Shown piece by piece: positions 50,113-59,607 of a stretch of DNA of 64,000 nucleotides. Under the pieces are notes generated by a model, which did not search any database, was not told the DNA's origin, and was given only the letters and a program-made list of their open reading frames with translations. A program made the position numbers and the translations under genes. Every line of letters begins with the position of its first letter. The stretch's first letter is position 1. The stretch is from Micromonospora mirobrigensis (lineage in GTDB: Bacteria; Actinomycetota; Actinomycetes; Mycobacteriales; Micromonosporaceae), in the NCBI RefSeq assembly GCF_900091555.1, contig NZ_FMCX01000002.1:248001-312000 (forward strand), given 5' to 3'.

Positions 50113-50965
50113 CAGCCTGGTCATCACCCCGGCGTTGCTGCGCGAGTGGGCGCTGCCCGTGCCGTCCGGCGGCAAGGACGCCCGGGGCACCGTGCTGGTG
50201 GTCGGCGGCTCCCGGTTCACCCCGGGGGCGGTGCTGCTGGCCGGGGTGGCCGCGCTGCGCGCCGGCGCGGGCGTGCTCCAGCTCGCCGCCGCCGAGTCCA
50301 CCGCCGCCGCGCTGAGCATCCAGGTGCCCGAGGCGCTGGTGGTCGGCCTGCCGGAGACCCCGGCCGGGGCGGTGGCCGGCCGGGCGGGCGACCAGCTGCG
50401 CGAGCTGGCCGGGGAGGCGACCGTGGTCACCCTGGGCCCCGGGCTCAACGACATCGACGAGACCCGCGAGCTGCTGGAGCTGATCCTGGACGCGACCGGC
50501 CCGGAGACCTCGCTGGTGCTCGACGCGTACGCCCTGGGGGCGCTGAGCCACTCCCCCGACCTGCTGGTCGGCTCGGGGCGCCCGGTGGTGCTCACCCCCA
50601 ACCTGACCGAGGCCCGGCACCTGCTCGACCGCGACCCCGGCGACGACCTGGACGCCGAGGCGGCCGAGCTGGCCCGCCGGTACGACGCCGTGGTGTCGCT
50701 GTACGGCCACATCGCCACCCCGCAGGGAGGCAGCTGGCGGGAGGAGAGCGGCGACGCCGGGCTGGGCACCTCGGGCAGCGGCGACGTGCGGGCGGGGCTG
50801 TTGGCCGGGCTGCTGTCCCGGGGCGCCGAGCCGGCGCAGGCGGCCTGTTGGGCGGCGTTCGCGCACGCGGTCAGCGGTCAGCGGCTGGTCCCCCGGTACG
50901 GCCGGATCGGCTTCCTGGCCCGTGAGCTGCTCGACGAGATCCCGCACACCCTGGCCACCGTATGA
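50096..50965 (+). CDS. nnrD: NnrD, ADP/ATP-dependent NAD(P)H-hydrate dehydratase
   Basis: The product is 289 aa. The ribokinase-like fold shows GTVLVVGGSRFTPGAVLLAG, TLGPGLNDIDETRELLELIL, VVLTPNLTEARHLL and the catalytic GTSGSGDVRAGLLAGLLSRG with the Asp base. It repairs S-NAD(P)HX by ATP/ADP-driven dehydration. The N-terminal epimerase domain (NnrE) found fused in many bacteria is missing, so epimerase must come from elsewhere. The protein ends cleanly at the family length of about 290. Overlap with the phosphatase gene suggests co-production, perhaps in metabolite repair. Confidence 0.92.
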   Translation: MPNRSDSLVITPALLREWALPVPSGGKDARGTVLVVGGSRFTPGAVLLAGVAALRAGAGVLQLAAAESTAAALSIQVPEALVVGLPETPAGAVAGRAGDQLRELAGEATVVTLGPGLNDIDETRELLELILDATGPETSLVLDAYALGALSHSPDLLVGSGRPVVLTPNLTEARHLLDRDPGDDLDAEAAELARRYDAVVSLYGHIATPQGGSWREESGDAGLGTSGSGDVRAGLLAGLLSRGAEPAQAACWAAFAHAVSGQRLVPRYGRIGFLARELLDEIPHTLATV

Positions 50966-51113
50966 CGAAGGTGGGTCCTCCGAACGGGTGTGTGTAACAC
51001 CACAGTCGCTGCCTACGCTGTCCCTTCAGGAAGTGGAGCACCCCGCCCGCTTCCCGCCGGCCGCTTCCCGCCACGGAGCGTCACCCGGCTGGAGACAGCC
51101 CCTGGGAGTATGT

Positions 51114-52604
<1,491 letters not shown>

Positions 52605-52622
52605 CAGTCCCGCAGCACCAGC

Positions 52623-52654
52623 GACGGGCCCGGCGCGAGCGCGCCGGGCCCGTC
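52623..52654 (+). terminator. terminator of the subtilase gene
   Basis: GACGGGCCCGGCGC (52623-52636) pairs perfectly with 52641-52654 around GAGC, then CGTTTT. Confidence 0.9.
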
Positions 52655-52720
52655 CGTTTTCGCAGCTCGGGACCGGGGTACCGGAGGGACCACCCGCACA
52701 GATCCCTAGGAGGTCCCCCG

Positions 52721-53221
52721 GTGTCCACCGATGCCATCGTCCTGCTCAAAGAGGACCACAAGGAGATGCGCCGTCTGTTCAAGGAGTTCCAGCAGGCCGA
52801 GGACGCGCCGGCGGCGCAGCGCGGCAAGCTGGTCGGCGAGATCCTCGAGGCCCTGACGGTGCACACCTACCTGGAGAACGAGGTGATGTACCCCGAGGTC
52901 CGCAAGCTGCTGCCGGACCTGGAGGACGACATCCTCGAGTCGTACGAGGAGCACCACGTCGCGGACCTGCTCTGTGCCGAGCTGTTCGCCATGGACGCCT
53001 CCCACGAGCACTACAACGCCAAGACCACGGTGCTTATCGAGAACGTGCTGCACCACGTCGAGGAGGAGGAGCAGGAGTGGTTCCCGAAGGTGCGCGAGGC
53101 GCTCGGGCGCAACCAGCTCCAGGAGATCGGTGAGCGGATGATCGCGCTGCGCCCCGACGCGCCGCGTACCCCCACCGACCCGAAGGCGATCAAGTCGGCG
53201 AAGGACGCGGTCACCGCCTGA
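52721..53221 (+). CDS. hemerythrin-domain (HHE) protein
   Basis: The product is 166 aa. The four-helix HHE cation-binding fold has LLKEDHKEMRRLFKEFQQAE, TVHTYLENEVMYPEVRKLLP, SYEEHHVADLLCAELFAMDA and IENVLHHVEEEEQEWFPKVR. These supply the His and Glu ligands of a di-iron centre. Such actinobacterial proteins bind oxygen or nitric oxide, or buffer iron and peroxide. AGGAGGT seven bases before GTG 52721 is a near-perfect ribosome-binding site. The gene is monocistronic, with a hairpin after it. A hypoxia/redox role is plausible but is not shown by the sequence. Confidence 0.92.
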   Translation: MSTDAIVLLKEDHKEMRRLFKEFQQAEDAPAAQRGKLVGEILEALTVHTYLENEVMYPEVRKLLPDLEDDILESYEEHHVADLLCAELFAMDASHEHYNAKTTVLIENVLHHVEEEEQEWFPKVREALGRNQLQEIGERMIALRPDAPRTPTDPKAIKSAKDAVTA

Positions 53222-53238
53222 GGCGAGGCTCGCGTCGT

Positions 53239-53264
53239 GGGGACCCGGCCCCGGTCGGGTCCCC
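53239..53264. terminator. probable terminator between hemerythrin and phosphoesterase genes
   Basis: GGGGACCCG (53239-53247) pairs with CGGGTCCCC (53256-53264) around an eight-base loop, between two convergent genes. Confidence 0.6.
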
Positions 53265-53292
53265 GCCGCGTACCGGGCCACCCGTCGGCGGC

Positions 53293-54177
53293 TCAGAACC
53301 GGAAAACGCCCTTCGGCCCGGCGGGCGGTTCCTCGGGTACGGGCAGGATCTGGCGCAGCCGGCCGGGCGGGTTGGGACGGCGCCGCCACTCCCGGGGGTA
53401 GCCCACCGACACCTCCTCGAAGCGCACCCCGTCGTGCCAGGTGGTACGCGGGATGTGCAGGTGGCCGTAGACCATCGCGGCGGCGTCGAAGCGTACGTGC
53501 CAGTCGGCGGTGGCGTCGGTGCCGCACCACTGGGCGAAGATCGGATAGCGCAGGATCGCGGTCGGCTCGCGGACCAGCGGGAAGTGGTTGACCAGCACGG
53601 TGGGCAGGGCCGGGTCCCGCTGGTCGAGGCGGCGGGCGGTCTCCTCGACCCGGGCCGCGCACCACTGCGCCCGGTCGGCGTACGGCTCGGGGTGCAGCAT
53701 GAACTCGTCGGTGCAGACCACCCCGGTGCGGTACGCCTCCGCCAGCGCCGCCTCCCGGCTGTCCAGTCCGGCCGGCCGCCAGCTGTAGTCGTAGAGCAGG
53801 AACAGCGGCGCGACCAGGGCCGGCCCCCCGGGGCCCCGCCACACCGGGTACGGATCCTCCGGGGTGAGCACCCCGAGGCGCCGGCAGAGCGCCACCAGGT
53901 GCTGGTAGCGGGCGACCCCGCGCAGGGTCACCGGGTCGCTCGGCGGCGTCCACAGCTCGTGGTTGCCGGGCGCCCAGACCACCCGGGCGAACCGTCGGGC
54001 GAGCAGCCCCAGCGTCCACTCGACGTCGGCCACCGTGTCGCCGACGTCCCCGGCGACCAGCAGCCAGTCCCGGGGCGACCGGGGCCGCAGGGACTCCACC
54101 ACGGCCCGGTTCTCGGCGTACCGCACGTGCAGGTCGCTGATCGCCCACAGCGTGCCGTCGTCCGCCTCGGCCGTCAT
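53293..54177 (-). CDS. calcineurin-like metallophosphoesterase
   Basis: The product is 294 aa. The dinuclear metal motifs are in order: WAISDLHVRYAENR (DxH), LLVAGDVGDTVADVEWTLG (GDxxD), VVWAPGNHELWT (GNHE), TVLVNHFPL and MVYGHLHIPRTT (GHxH). There is no signal peptide, so the substrate is cytoplasmic. Enzymes of this broad family act on nucleotides, phosphodiesters or phosphoproteins, and this one cannot be narrowed further. The start at 54177 is eight bases after TAGGAT. It is convergent with the hemerythrin gene, and a 14-bp hairpin of the SDR gene lies just upstream. Confidence 0.92.
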   Translation of the reverse strand: MTAEADDGTLWAISDLHVRYAENRAVVESLRPRSPRDWLLVAGDVGDTVADVEWTLGLLARRFARVVWAPGNHELWTPPSDPVTLRGVARYQHLVALCRRLGVLTPEDPYPVWRGPGGPALVAPLFLLYDYSWRPAGLDSREAALAEAYRTGVVCTDEFMLHPEPYADRAQWCAARVEETARRLDQRDPALPTVLVNHFPLVREPTAILRYPIFAQWCGTDATADWHVRFDAAAMVYGHLHIPRTTWHDGVRFEEVSVGYPREWRRRPNPPGRLRQILPVPEEPPAGPKGVFRF

Positions 54178-54185
54178 GGCTGTCG

Positions 54186-54191
54186 ATCCTA
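54186..54191 (-). promoter_or_regulatory. -10 box (TAGGAT) of the phosphoesterase gene
   Basis: It ends eight bases before ATG 54177 on the minus strand, with no ribosome-binding site in between. Confidence 0.45.
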
Positions 54192-54203
54192 GGCCAAGGA
54201 TCT

Positions 54204-54234
54204 CCCGGCCCGCCGCCGCGGGCGGCGGGCCGGG
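54204..54234 (-). terminator. SDR gene terminator, 14-bp stem
   Basis: CCCGGCCCGCCGCC (54204-54217) pairs with 54221-54234 around GCG, directly behind the SDR stop codon. Confidence 0.8.
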
Positions 54235-54238
54235 GGCC

Positions 54239-55045
54239 TCACTCCCCCGAGCCGGGCTCGGCCATCCGGCGGTGCTGCTCGGCCTTCAGCCGGTCCGGGA
54301 CGATCTTGCCCGCGACGGTCTGCACCTTGTTGATCAGGGAGCCGGCGGCGACCTTCTCGTCGCCCTTCATCAGCGCCTCGAAGGCGTCCTCGGCCACCTC
54401 ACGCGGGTCGTCCTTCTTACCCTGGCCGACCTTGGTGTCCTGCATGTGGGCGCGGGCGAAGAACTCGGTGTCGGTCGGTCCGGGCATCAGCGAGGTGACG
54501 GTCACGCCGGTGTCCTTCAGCTCGTTGCGCAGCGCCTCGGCGAAGGACTGCACGAACGACTTCGAGGCGTTGTAGACGGCCTGGAAGCTCCCCGGCATCG
54601 TCGAGGCGATGGAGGAGGTGAAGAGCACCCGCCCCTGACCGCGGTCCACCATGCCGGGCAGCAGGCGCTTGGCCAGGTGCACGGTCGAGCGGACGTTCAG
54701 GTCGACGATGTCCAGCTCGTCGCGCAGGTCGGTGCCGCCGACGAAGTCCCCGCCCGCGCCCCGGCCGGCGTTGAGCGCCAACGCGTCCACCGGACGGCCG
54801 GTCGCGGCGACCGCCGCCGCCAGCGCCTCCACGCCGTCGTAGCTGGCCAGGTCCGCCCGGACCGGCTCGACCCGGGGCCCGTGGTCGCGGCGCAGGCTCT
54901 CCGCCGCCGCCTCGATGCCGTCGTCCTCGGCGGCCACGACCAGGTCGTACCCGTGTCGGGCGAACTGTCCGGCCAGCTCGAAGCCGATGCCGCTGGACGC
55001 GCCGGTCACCAGGGCCAGTGGCCGTTCGGTGGTCGGTGTGCTCAT
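54239..55045 (-). CDS. short-chain dehydrogenase/reductase
   Basis: The product is 268 aa. The Rossmann start is LALVTGASSGIGFELAGQFA (TGxxxGIG). NAG in ALALNAGRGAGG is near residue 90. The catalytic set is Ser in LFTSSIASTMPGS and YNASK (Tyr, Lys). Asn is expected in DLNVRSTVHLAKRLLPG. The C-terminal PTDTEFFARAHMQDTKVGQG is of the classical SDR type that often uses NADP(H) (AAEDD follows strand 2). The substrate is unknown. GAGAGGGGAC before ATG 55045 supports the start. Its own terminator follows, so it is probably a single gene. Confidence 0.9.
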   Translation of the reverse strand: MSTPTTERPLALVTGASSGIGFELAGQFARHGYDLVVAAEDDGIEAAAESLRRDHGPRVEPVRADLASYDGVEALAAAVAATGRPVDALALNAGRGAGGDFVGGTDLRDELDIVDLNVRSTVHLAKRLLPGMVDRGQGRVLFTSSIASTMPGSFQAVYNASKSFVQSFAEALRNELKDTGVTVTSLMPGPTDTEFFARAHMQDTKVGQGKKDDPREVAEDAFEALMKGDEKVAAGSLINKVQTVAGKIVPDRLKAEQHRRMAEPGSGE

Positions 55046-55193
55046 GATCGGTGTCCCCTCTCGTCGTCGGGCACCGGGCGCGCTCGCACCTTCCCCGCGC
55101 CGGCCCCTCCTCCTCCCAGTGCCCCGCCCGGTGCCGTCCAACCGTCGCGCGCCGGTCGCGGAGGTGCGCCGGGGCGGCCCGGGGCCGACCCGC

Positions 55194-55199
55194 TAGGAT
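55194..55199 (+). promoter_or_regulatory. -10 box (TAGGAT) of glyA
   Basis: TAGGAT predicts transcription from about 55206, exactly where the ZTP aptamer begins. The leader before ATG 55310 is then about 104 bases long. Confidence 0.55.
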
Positions 55200-55204
55200 C
55201 GGCT

Positions 55205-55290
55205 GCGGGCCGTGACTGGCGCGTGGGGATGGAGCACCATCGGGAAGCGGTCCCGTCACGAGGACGCACGCCGAGCGCCTGGGCCTTCCG
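55205..55290 (+). ncRNA. ZTP (pfl) riboswitch in the glyA leader
   Basis: The conserved pfl core is present: GGGCCGTGACTGGCG (55207-55221), a GATGG/CCATC hairpin (55228-55241), GGGAAGCGGTCCC closing the first stem (GGGCCG pairs with CGGTCCC, 55248-55254), a linker, and GAGCGCCTGGGC with the invariant CGCCTGGGC (55276-55284) that forms the pseudoknot and ZTP pocket. The aptamer senses ZTP/ZMP, the signal of low 10-formyl-tetrahydrofolate, and turns on one-carbon genes. Placement directly before glyA is a known arrangement. The expression platform near 55285-55309 was not resolved. Confidence 0.88.
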
Positions 55291-55309
55291 TACGTAACCT
55301 GGAGGTCGC

Positions 55310-56728
55310 ATGTCGCCGAACGCCGAGTCCACCGCCTTCCGCAGCGCGCTGGAGGTCATCCGCGCCGTCGAGCCGCGGGTGGCCGACGCCATCGGGGCGG
55401 AGCTGGCCGACCAGCGCGAGTCGCTCAAGCTCATCGCCAGCGAGAACTACGCCTCCCCGGCCACCCTGCTGGCGATGGGGAACTGGTTCAGCGACAAGTA
55501 CGCCGAAGGCACCATCGGGCGCCGCTTCTACGCCGGCTGCCAGAACGTCGACACCGTCGAGGCGCTCGCCGCCGAGCACGCCAGGGAGCTCTTCGGCGCC
55601 AGCCACGCGTACGTGCAGCCGCACTCCGGTATCGACGCCAACCTGGTCGCCTTCTGGGCGATCCTGGCCGACCGGGTCGAGTCCCCCGCCCTGAAGAAGG
55701 CCCAGGTACGCCAGGTCAACGACCTGACCGAGGCGGACTGGTTCGCGCTGCGCCGGGAGCTGGGCGACCAGCGGATGCTGGGCATGTCGCTGGACGCGGG
55801 CGGCCACCTCACCCACGGCTTCCGGCCGAACATCTCCGGCAAGATGTTCGACCAGCGCAGCTACGGCACCGACCCGGCGACCGGCCTGATCGACTACGAC
55901 CGGGTGGCCGAGGCGGCCCGCGAGTTCAAGCCGCTGATCCTGGTCGCCGGCTACTCGGCGTACCCGCGGAAGGTGAACTTCCGGATCATGCGGGAGATCG
56001 CCGACTCGGTCGGCGCGACCTTCATGGTCGACATGGCCCACTTCGCCGGCCTGGTCGCGGGCAAGGTCTTCACCGGCGACTTCGACCCGGTGCCGCACGC
56101 GCACATCGTCACCACCACCACGCACAAGTCGCTGCGCGGCCCGCGCGGCGGCATGGTGCTCTGCGGCCCGGAGCTGGCCGACCAGGTCGACCGGGGCTGC
56201 CCGATGGTGCTCGGCGGCCCGCTGCCGCACGTGATGGCCGCCAAGGCGGTCGCCCTGGCCGAGGCCCGTCGCCCCGACTTCGCCGACTACGCCCGGCGGA
56301 TCGTCGACAACGCGCAGGCGCTCGCCGAGGGGCTGACCCGCCGCGGCGCGAAGCTGGTCACCGGCGGCACCGACAACCACCTGGTGCTGATCGACGTCTC
56401 CGGCTACGGCCTGACCGGCCGGCAGGCCGAGCAGGCGCTGCTCGACTCGGGCATCGTGACCAACCGCAACGCGGTCCCGCAGGACCCGAACGGCGCCTGG
56501 TACACCTCCGGCATCCGGATCGGCACCCCGGCGCTGACCACCCGGGGCCTGGGCACCGCCGAGATGGACGCGACCGCCGAGCTGATCCACACGGTGCTCA
56601 GCCAGACCACCTCCGGCGAGTCCAAGGCCAAGTACGTCCTCGACCCGGCCCTGGCCGACAAGGTGAGCAGGCAGGCCACCGACCTGCTCGGCAACTTCCC
56701 CCTCTACCCCGGCGTCGACCTCGGCTGA
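55310..56728 (+). CDS. glyA: GlyA, serine hydroxymethyltransferase
   Basis: The product is 472 aa. It is PLP-dependent and makes glycine and 5,10-methylene-tetrahydrofolate from serine. Motifs are [74 protein letters not shown] and the PLP Lys in [20 protein letters not shown]. The insertion around residues 120-160 ([20 protein letters not shown]) marks the longer actinobacterial type, compared with about 415 aa in E. coli. GGAGG sits right before ATG 55310. Control is by the ZTP riboswitch in its leader. Confidence 0.96.
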   Translation: MSPNAESTAFRSALEVIRAVEPRVADAIGAELADQRESLKLIASENYASPATLLAMGNWFSDKYAEGTIGRRFYAGCQNVDTVEALAAEHARELFGASHAYVQPHSGIDANLVAFWAILADRVESPALKKAQVRQVNDLTEADWFALRRELGDQRMLGMSLDAGGHLTHGFRPNISGKMFDQRSYGTDPATGLIDYDRVAEAAREFKPLILVAGYSAYPRKVNFRIMREIADSVGATFMVDMAHFAGLVAGKVFTGDFDPVPHAHIVTTTTHKSLRGPRGGMVLCGPELADQVDRGCPMVLGGPLPHVMAAKAVALAEARRPDFADYARRIVDNAQALAEGLTRRGAKLVTGGTDNHLVLIDVSGYGLTGRQAEQALLDSGIVTNRNAVPQDPNGAWYTSGIRIGTPALTTRGLGTAEMDATAELIHTVLSQTTSGESKAKYVLDPALADKVSRQATDLLGNFPLYPGVDLG

Positions 56729-56770
56729 CCCACCCGGGTCCCCCAGCGCGCCCGCCCCGCGCCTGCGCGG

Positions 56771-56829
56771 TTGATCATGAAGTTAGCGGCGATGTGGATC
56801 TCTTCCACCGCCGCTAACTTCATGATCAA
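56771..56829. repeat. long TTGATCATG-type palindrome downstream of glyA
   Basis: TTGATCATGAAGTTAGCGGC (56771-56790) is the exact reverse complement of 56810-56829. The interior forms GTGGA/TCCAC, so almost the whole element folds into one hairpin. It is AT-richer than its surroundings. Similar TTGATCATGAAGTT palindromes recur in intergenic regions of Micromonospora and Salinispora, as I recall. It may also terminate glyA. Confidence 0.8.
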
Positions 56830-56874
56830 CGCGGTGGGACCGGGCGGGGTGGGGTGCGGGTAGCCCGGGTGGGG

Positions 56875-57126
56875 TCAGACGATGGGGCGCTTGAGGTGGT
56901 AGCGGTGCACCTCGGTGCTGCCCTGGACGTTGTTGACGTCCTCGGCGGCGGAGACCAGCTCCCAACCCTCCCGGCCGGCCCGGTTGAGGTGGGCGATCGC
57001 GGTGTCGGCGTACGCGGTGATGTCGGTGCGGGACCCGTCCGGGCCGTACCAGACGAACGAGACGTGGAAATTGCGGCCCTGCCCCTGGTAGCGGCGGACC
57101 AACAGGGCGTACTCCCAAGCGACCAT
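56875..57126 (-). CDS. small DUF4177-like protein
   Basis: The product is 83 aa and cytoplasmic. WEYALLVRRYQGQG, VSFVWYGPDGSRTDI and AIAHLNRAGREGWELVSAAE match the pattern of DUF4177-type proteins (the LNxxGxxGWELV signature of a small alpha/beta fold). The function is unknown. ATG 57126 comes six bases after a CATAAT box (57133-57138), so it is probably leaderless. It lies downstream of the aminotransferase gene on the same strand with a 45-base gap, but with its own promoter. A role in the metabolic operon upstream is not implied. The CDS is supported by codon use and the clear motif. Confidence 0.75.
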   Translation of the reverse strand: MVAWEYALLVRRYQGQGRNFHVSFVWYGPDGSRTDITAYADTAIAHLNRAGREGWELVSAAEDVNNVQGSTEVHRYHLKRPIV

Positions 57127-57132
57127 CCGTCC

Positions 57133-57138
57133 ATTATG
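57133..57138 (-). promoter_or_regulatory. -10 box (CATAAT) of the DUF4177-like gene
   Basis: CATAAT on the minus strand ends six bases before ATG 57126. It is the closest match to the consensus among the leaderless candidates. Confidence 0.5.
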
Positions 57139-57171
57139 GTGGCCGGATGCGCCCCCTCGGAACACCAGGGG

Positions 57172-58509
57172 TCACCGCGGCTGGCCCGCACCCCCGCCGA
57201 CCAGGGCGGCCACCTCGTCGGCGACCAGCTTCGCCAGCCGGTCCAACCCGAGGTCGATCTGGGCCGGGGAGACCGCGCTGATCGACAGGCGCAGGGCGTT
57301 GACCACGGCGCCGTCGTCGTAGAAGTGCGCCATCGGGGTCCAGAGCACGCCGTATTCCCGCGCGGAGCGGTGCAGCAGCGCGTCGTCCACGCCGAACGGC
57401 ACGGTCACCACCACGAAGAAGCCGCCCGCCGGGGCGGTCCAGCTCACCCCCGGGAAGCGCTCCGGCGGGAAGCGCCGGGCCAGGCCGTCGAGCAGGTGCC
57501 GCAGATTCCGGGCGTACGCGGCCCGTTCCCGGGTGTTCGCCCCGGCCAGCGAGCAGTCGTGCTCCAGCAGCCGGCCGCCGATCACCGCCTGGGCGATCGG
57601 TGAGGTGTTCACCGTGACCATGCTCTTGATCTTGGCCAGGTGGTCGGCGAGCAGCCCCACCGAGCCGTCCGGCGCGGCCACCCGCTGGTCGGCCAGCACG
57701 TAGCCGACCCGCGCCCCGGGCAGCACCGACTTGGCGAACGAGCCCAGGTAGACCACCCGGCGGTCGGTGTCCAGGGCCTTGAGCGTCGGCGGCCGCTCGC
57801 CGTCCCGGGCCGGGAAGAGGCCGTACGGGTTGTCCTCGATCAGCAGCAGTTCCGCCTCGGCGGCCGACTCCAGCAGCCGGCGGCGGTGCGCGGTGTCCAT
57901 GCTGACCCCGGACGGGTTGGCGAAGTCGGGCATCACGTAGCAGGCGCGCGGGCGCAGCCCCTCGGCCCGGGCCCGGCGCACCTGCTCGGCCAGGTCGGCC
58001 AGGTCGACGCCGGCCGGACCGCCGGCCACCGGACGGACCGGCAGGTCGACCAGCCGGGCCGCCCCGGTCAGCCCCACGTAGGTCGGCGCCACGGCCAGCA
58101 GAACGTCCCGCGGGTCGGTACGCAGCGCCCGCAGCACCAGGAACATCGCCTCCTGGCAGCCGACGGTCACCACCACCGCCTCGGGGTCGGCGGTGATCCC
58201 CTCGTCGACGGCCAGGTTGCGGGCGACCAGGTGGTGCACGATGCCCTTGGTCCGGCCGTACTGCAACAGGGTCCGGCGTGCCTGCTCCGGGCCGAGCCCC
58301 TGCTCCTGCACCAGGTGCCGGTGGAACCGGTCCAACCAGCGGTGCAGCGCGGCGACGTCGAAGTACTCCTCGTAGGGGCGGCCGGCCGCCAGCGACACCG
58401 CGTCCGGGTAGTGCTGGGCCACCTCGTTGAGGAAGTTCATCGAGTTCAACGCCGGGTCGTCGACCGAGGCGTGCAGGTCGGCGACCGTCAGATCCACCGG
58501 CTTGTCCAC
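57172..58509 (-). CDS. HpgT-like aminotransferase (hydroxyphenylglycine type)
   Basis: The product is 445 aa, fold-type I PLP enzyme. PALNSMNFLNEVAQHYPDAV, SLAAGRPYEEYFDVAALHRW, TVGCQEAMFLVLRAL, YVMPDFANPSGVSMD, EDNPYGLF and the PLP Lys in YLGSFAKSVLPGARVGY fit the 4-hydroxyphenylglycine / 3,5-dihydroxyphenylglycine transaminases of glycopeptide clusters. Those convert (4-hydroxy)benzoylformate to the aryl-glycine, usually with tyrosine as amino donor. The hmo-like gene three bases upstream makes exactly that 2-oxo acid, a strong contextual argument. A MocR/2-aminoadipate-type aminotransferase is the alternative. GTG 58509 follows GGGAGG. Confidence 0.85.
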   Translation of the reverse strand: MDKPVDLTVADLHASVDDPALNSMNFLNEVAQHYPDAVSLAAGRPYEEYFDVAALHRWLDRFHRHLVQEQGLGPEQARRTLLQYGRTKGIVHHLVARNLAVDEGITADPEAVVVTVGCQEAMFLVLRALRTDPRDVLLAVAPTYVGLTGAARLVDLPVRPVAGGPAGVDLADLAEQVRRARAEGLRPRACYVMPDFANPSGVSMDTAHRRRLLESAAEAELLLIEDNPYGLFPARDGERPPTLKALDTDRRVVYLGSFAKSVLPGARVGYVLADQRVAAPDGSVGLLADHLAKIKSMVTVNTSPIAQAVIGGRLLEHDCSLAGANTRERAAYARNLRHLLDGLARRFPPERFPGVSWTAPAGGFFVVVTVPFGVDDALLHRSAREYGVLWTPMAHFYDDGAVVNALRLSISAVSPAQIDLGLDRLAKLVADEVAALVGGGAGQPR

Positions 58510-58512
58510 CGC

Positions 58513-59607
58513 TCAGCCTCCCGTGATCGTGCGTAGTGTGCGGGCCGCCGCCGGGTCGGCGCAGCCGGCCAGGGTCAGCGCGTCGCGCAGCTCCGCGGCG
58601 AGCAGCTCCAGCGCGGCCCGCGCCCCGGCCCGCCCGCCGGCGGCCAGCGCCCAGAGCATCGGCCGGCCCACCAGCACCCCGTCGGCGCCCAGGGCCAGCG
58701 CCCGCAGCACGTCGGTGCCGCCGCGTACGCCGCTGTCCATCAGCACCTGGCAGCGGCCGTCGACCGCCGTCACCACCTCCGGCAGCACCCGGGCGGTGGC
58801 CGGGGCGCCGTCCAGTTGCCGGCCACCGTGGTTGGAGACCACCACGGCGTCCACCCCGGCCTGGGCCGCCCGGGCCGCGTCGCGCGGGTCGAGGATCCCC
58901 TTGACCAGCAGCGGGGACGTCGTACGGGCCCGCAGCCACTCCAGGTCCGCCCAGCCCAGGGCGGGTGCGAAGACCGCGCCGGTGTGCGCGGCCACCGCCG
59001 ACACCCCGGGGGTGCCGGCGTGCGCGAGGTCGTCGCGGTCGCCGGGCAGGTTCGCCGCGGCCACGTGCGGCGGCAACGCGAAGGAGTTGCGTACGTCGCG
59101 CAGCCGCCGGCCCAGCACCGGCACGTCCACGGTCACCATCACGGCGGTGGCGCCGGCCGCCTGCGCCCGGTCCAGCAGGTCGCAGACCAGCTGCCGGTCG
59201 CGCAGCCAGTAGAGCTGGAACCAGACCTGGCCGCCGGCCGCGGTGATCTCCTCGATCGGCACGCTGCTCAGGGTGCTGGCCACGTACGGCACCCCGGCCT
59301 CGGCCGCGGCGGCGGCCAGCGCCGGCTCGCCGTCGGGGTGCAGCAGCCGCTGGTACGCCATCGGCGCCACCGCCACCGGCAGGGCCTGCTCCCGGCCGAG
59401 CAGCCGGGCGGTGGTGGCGGGCGTGTCGACGCCGGCGAGCACCCGGGGCAGCACCGCCACCGCGTCCAGGGCGGCCCGGTTGGCGCGCAGCGTGGTCTCG
59501 GTGCCGCTGCCCCCGTCGATGAAGTCCCACACCGTGGCGGGCAGCACGGCGCGGGCCGCGTCGGCGAAGTCGGCGAGACTCGCCGGCGCCGGTGGGGTGT
59601 CAGCCAT
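58513..59607 (-). CDS. 4-hydroxymandelate oxidase-like FMN enzyme (Hmo type)
   Basis: The product is 364 aa. It is an FMN-dependent alpha-hydroxy-acid oxidase of TIM-barrel fold: LPATVWDFIDGGSGTETTLR, VAVAPMAYQRLLHPDGEPAL, ASTLSSVPIEEITAAGGQVW, FQLYWLRDRQ, the catalytic His in VVVSNHGGRQLDGAPAT, and RGGTDVLRALALGADGVLVG. The MAYQRLLHPDGE and LRDVRNSFALPPHV segments look like 4-hydroxymandelate oxidases of the vancomycin group rather than lactate or glycolate oxidases. It would yield 4-hydroxybenzoylformate for the HpgT-like enzyme encoded three bases downstream. The start overlaps the esterase gene by eight bases. Confidence 0.85.
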   Translation of the reverse strand: MADTPPAPASLADFADAARAVLPATVWDFIDGGSGTETTLRANRAALDAVAVLPRVLAGVDTPATTARLLGREQALPVAVAPMAYQRLLHPDGEPALAAAAAEAGVPYVASTLSSVPIEEITAAGGQVWFQLYWLRDRQLVCDLLDRAQAAGATAVMVTVDVPVLGRRLRDVRNSFALPPHVAAANLPGDRDDLAHAGTPGVSAVAAHTGAVFAPALGWADLEWLRARTTSPLLVKGILDPRDAARAAQAGVDAVVVSNHGGRQLDGAPATARVLPEVVTAVDGRCQVLMDSGVRGGTDVLRALALGADGVLVGRPMLWALAAGGRAGARAALELLAAELRDALTLAGCADPAAARTLRTITGG

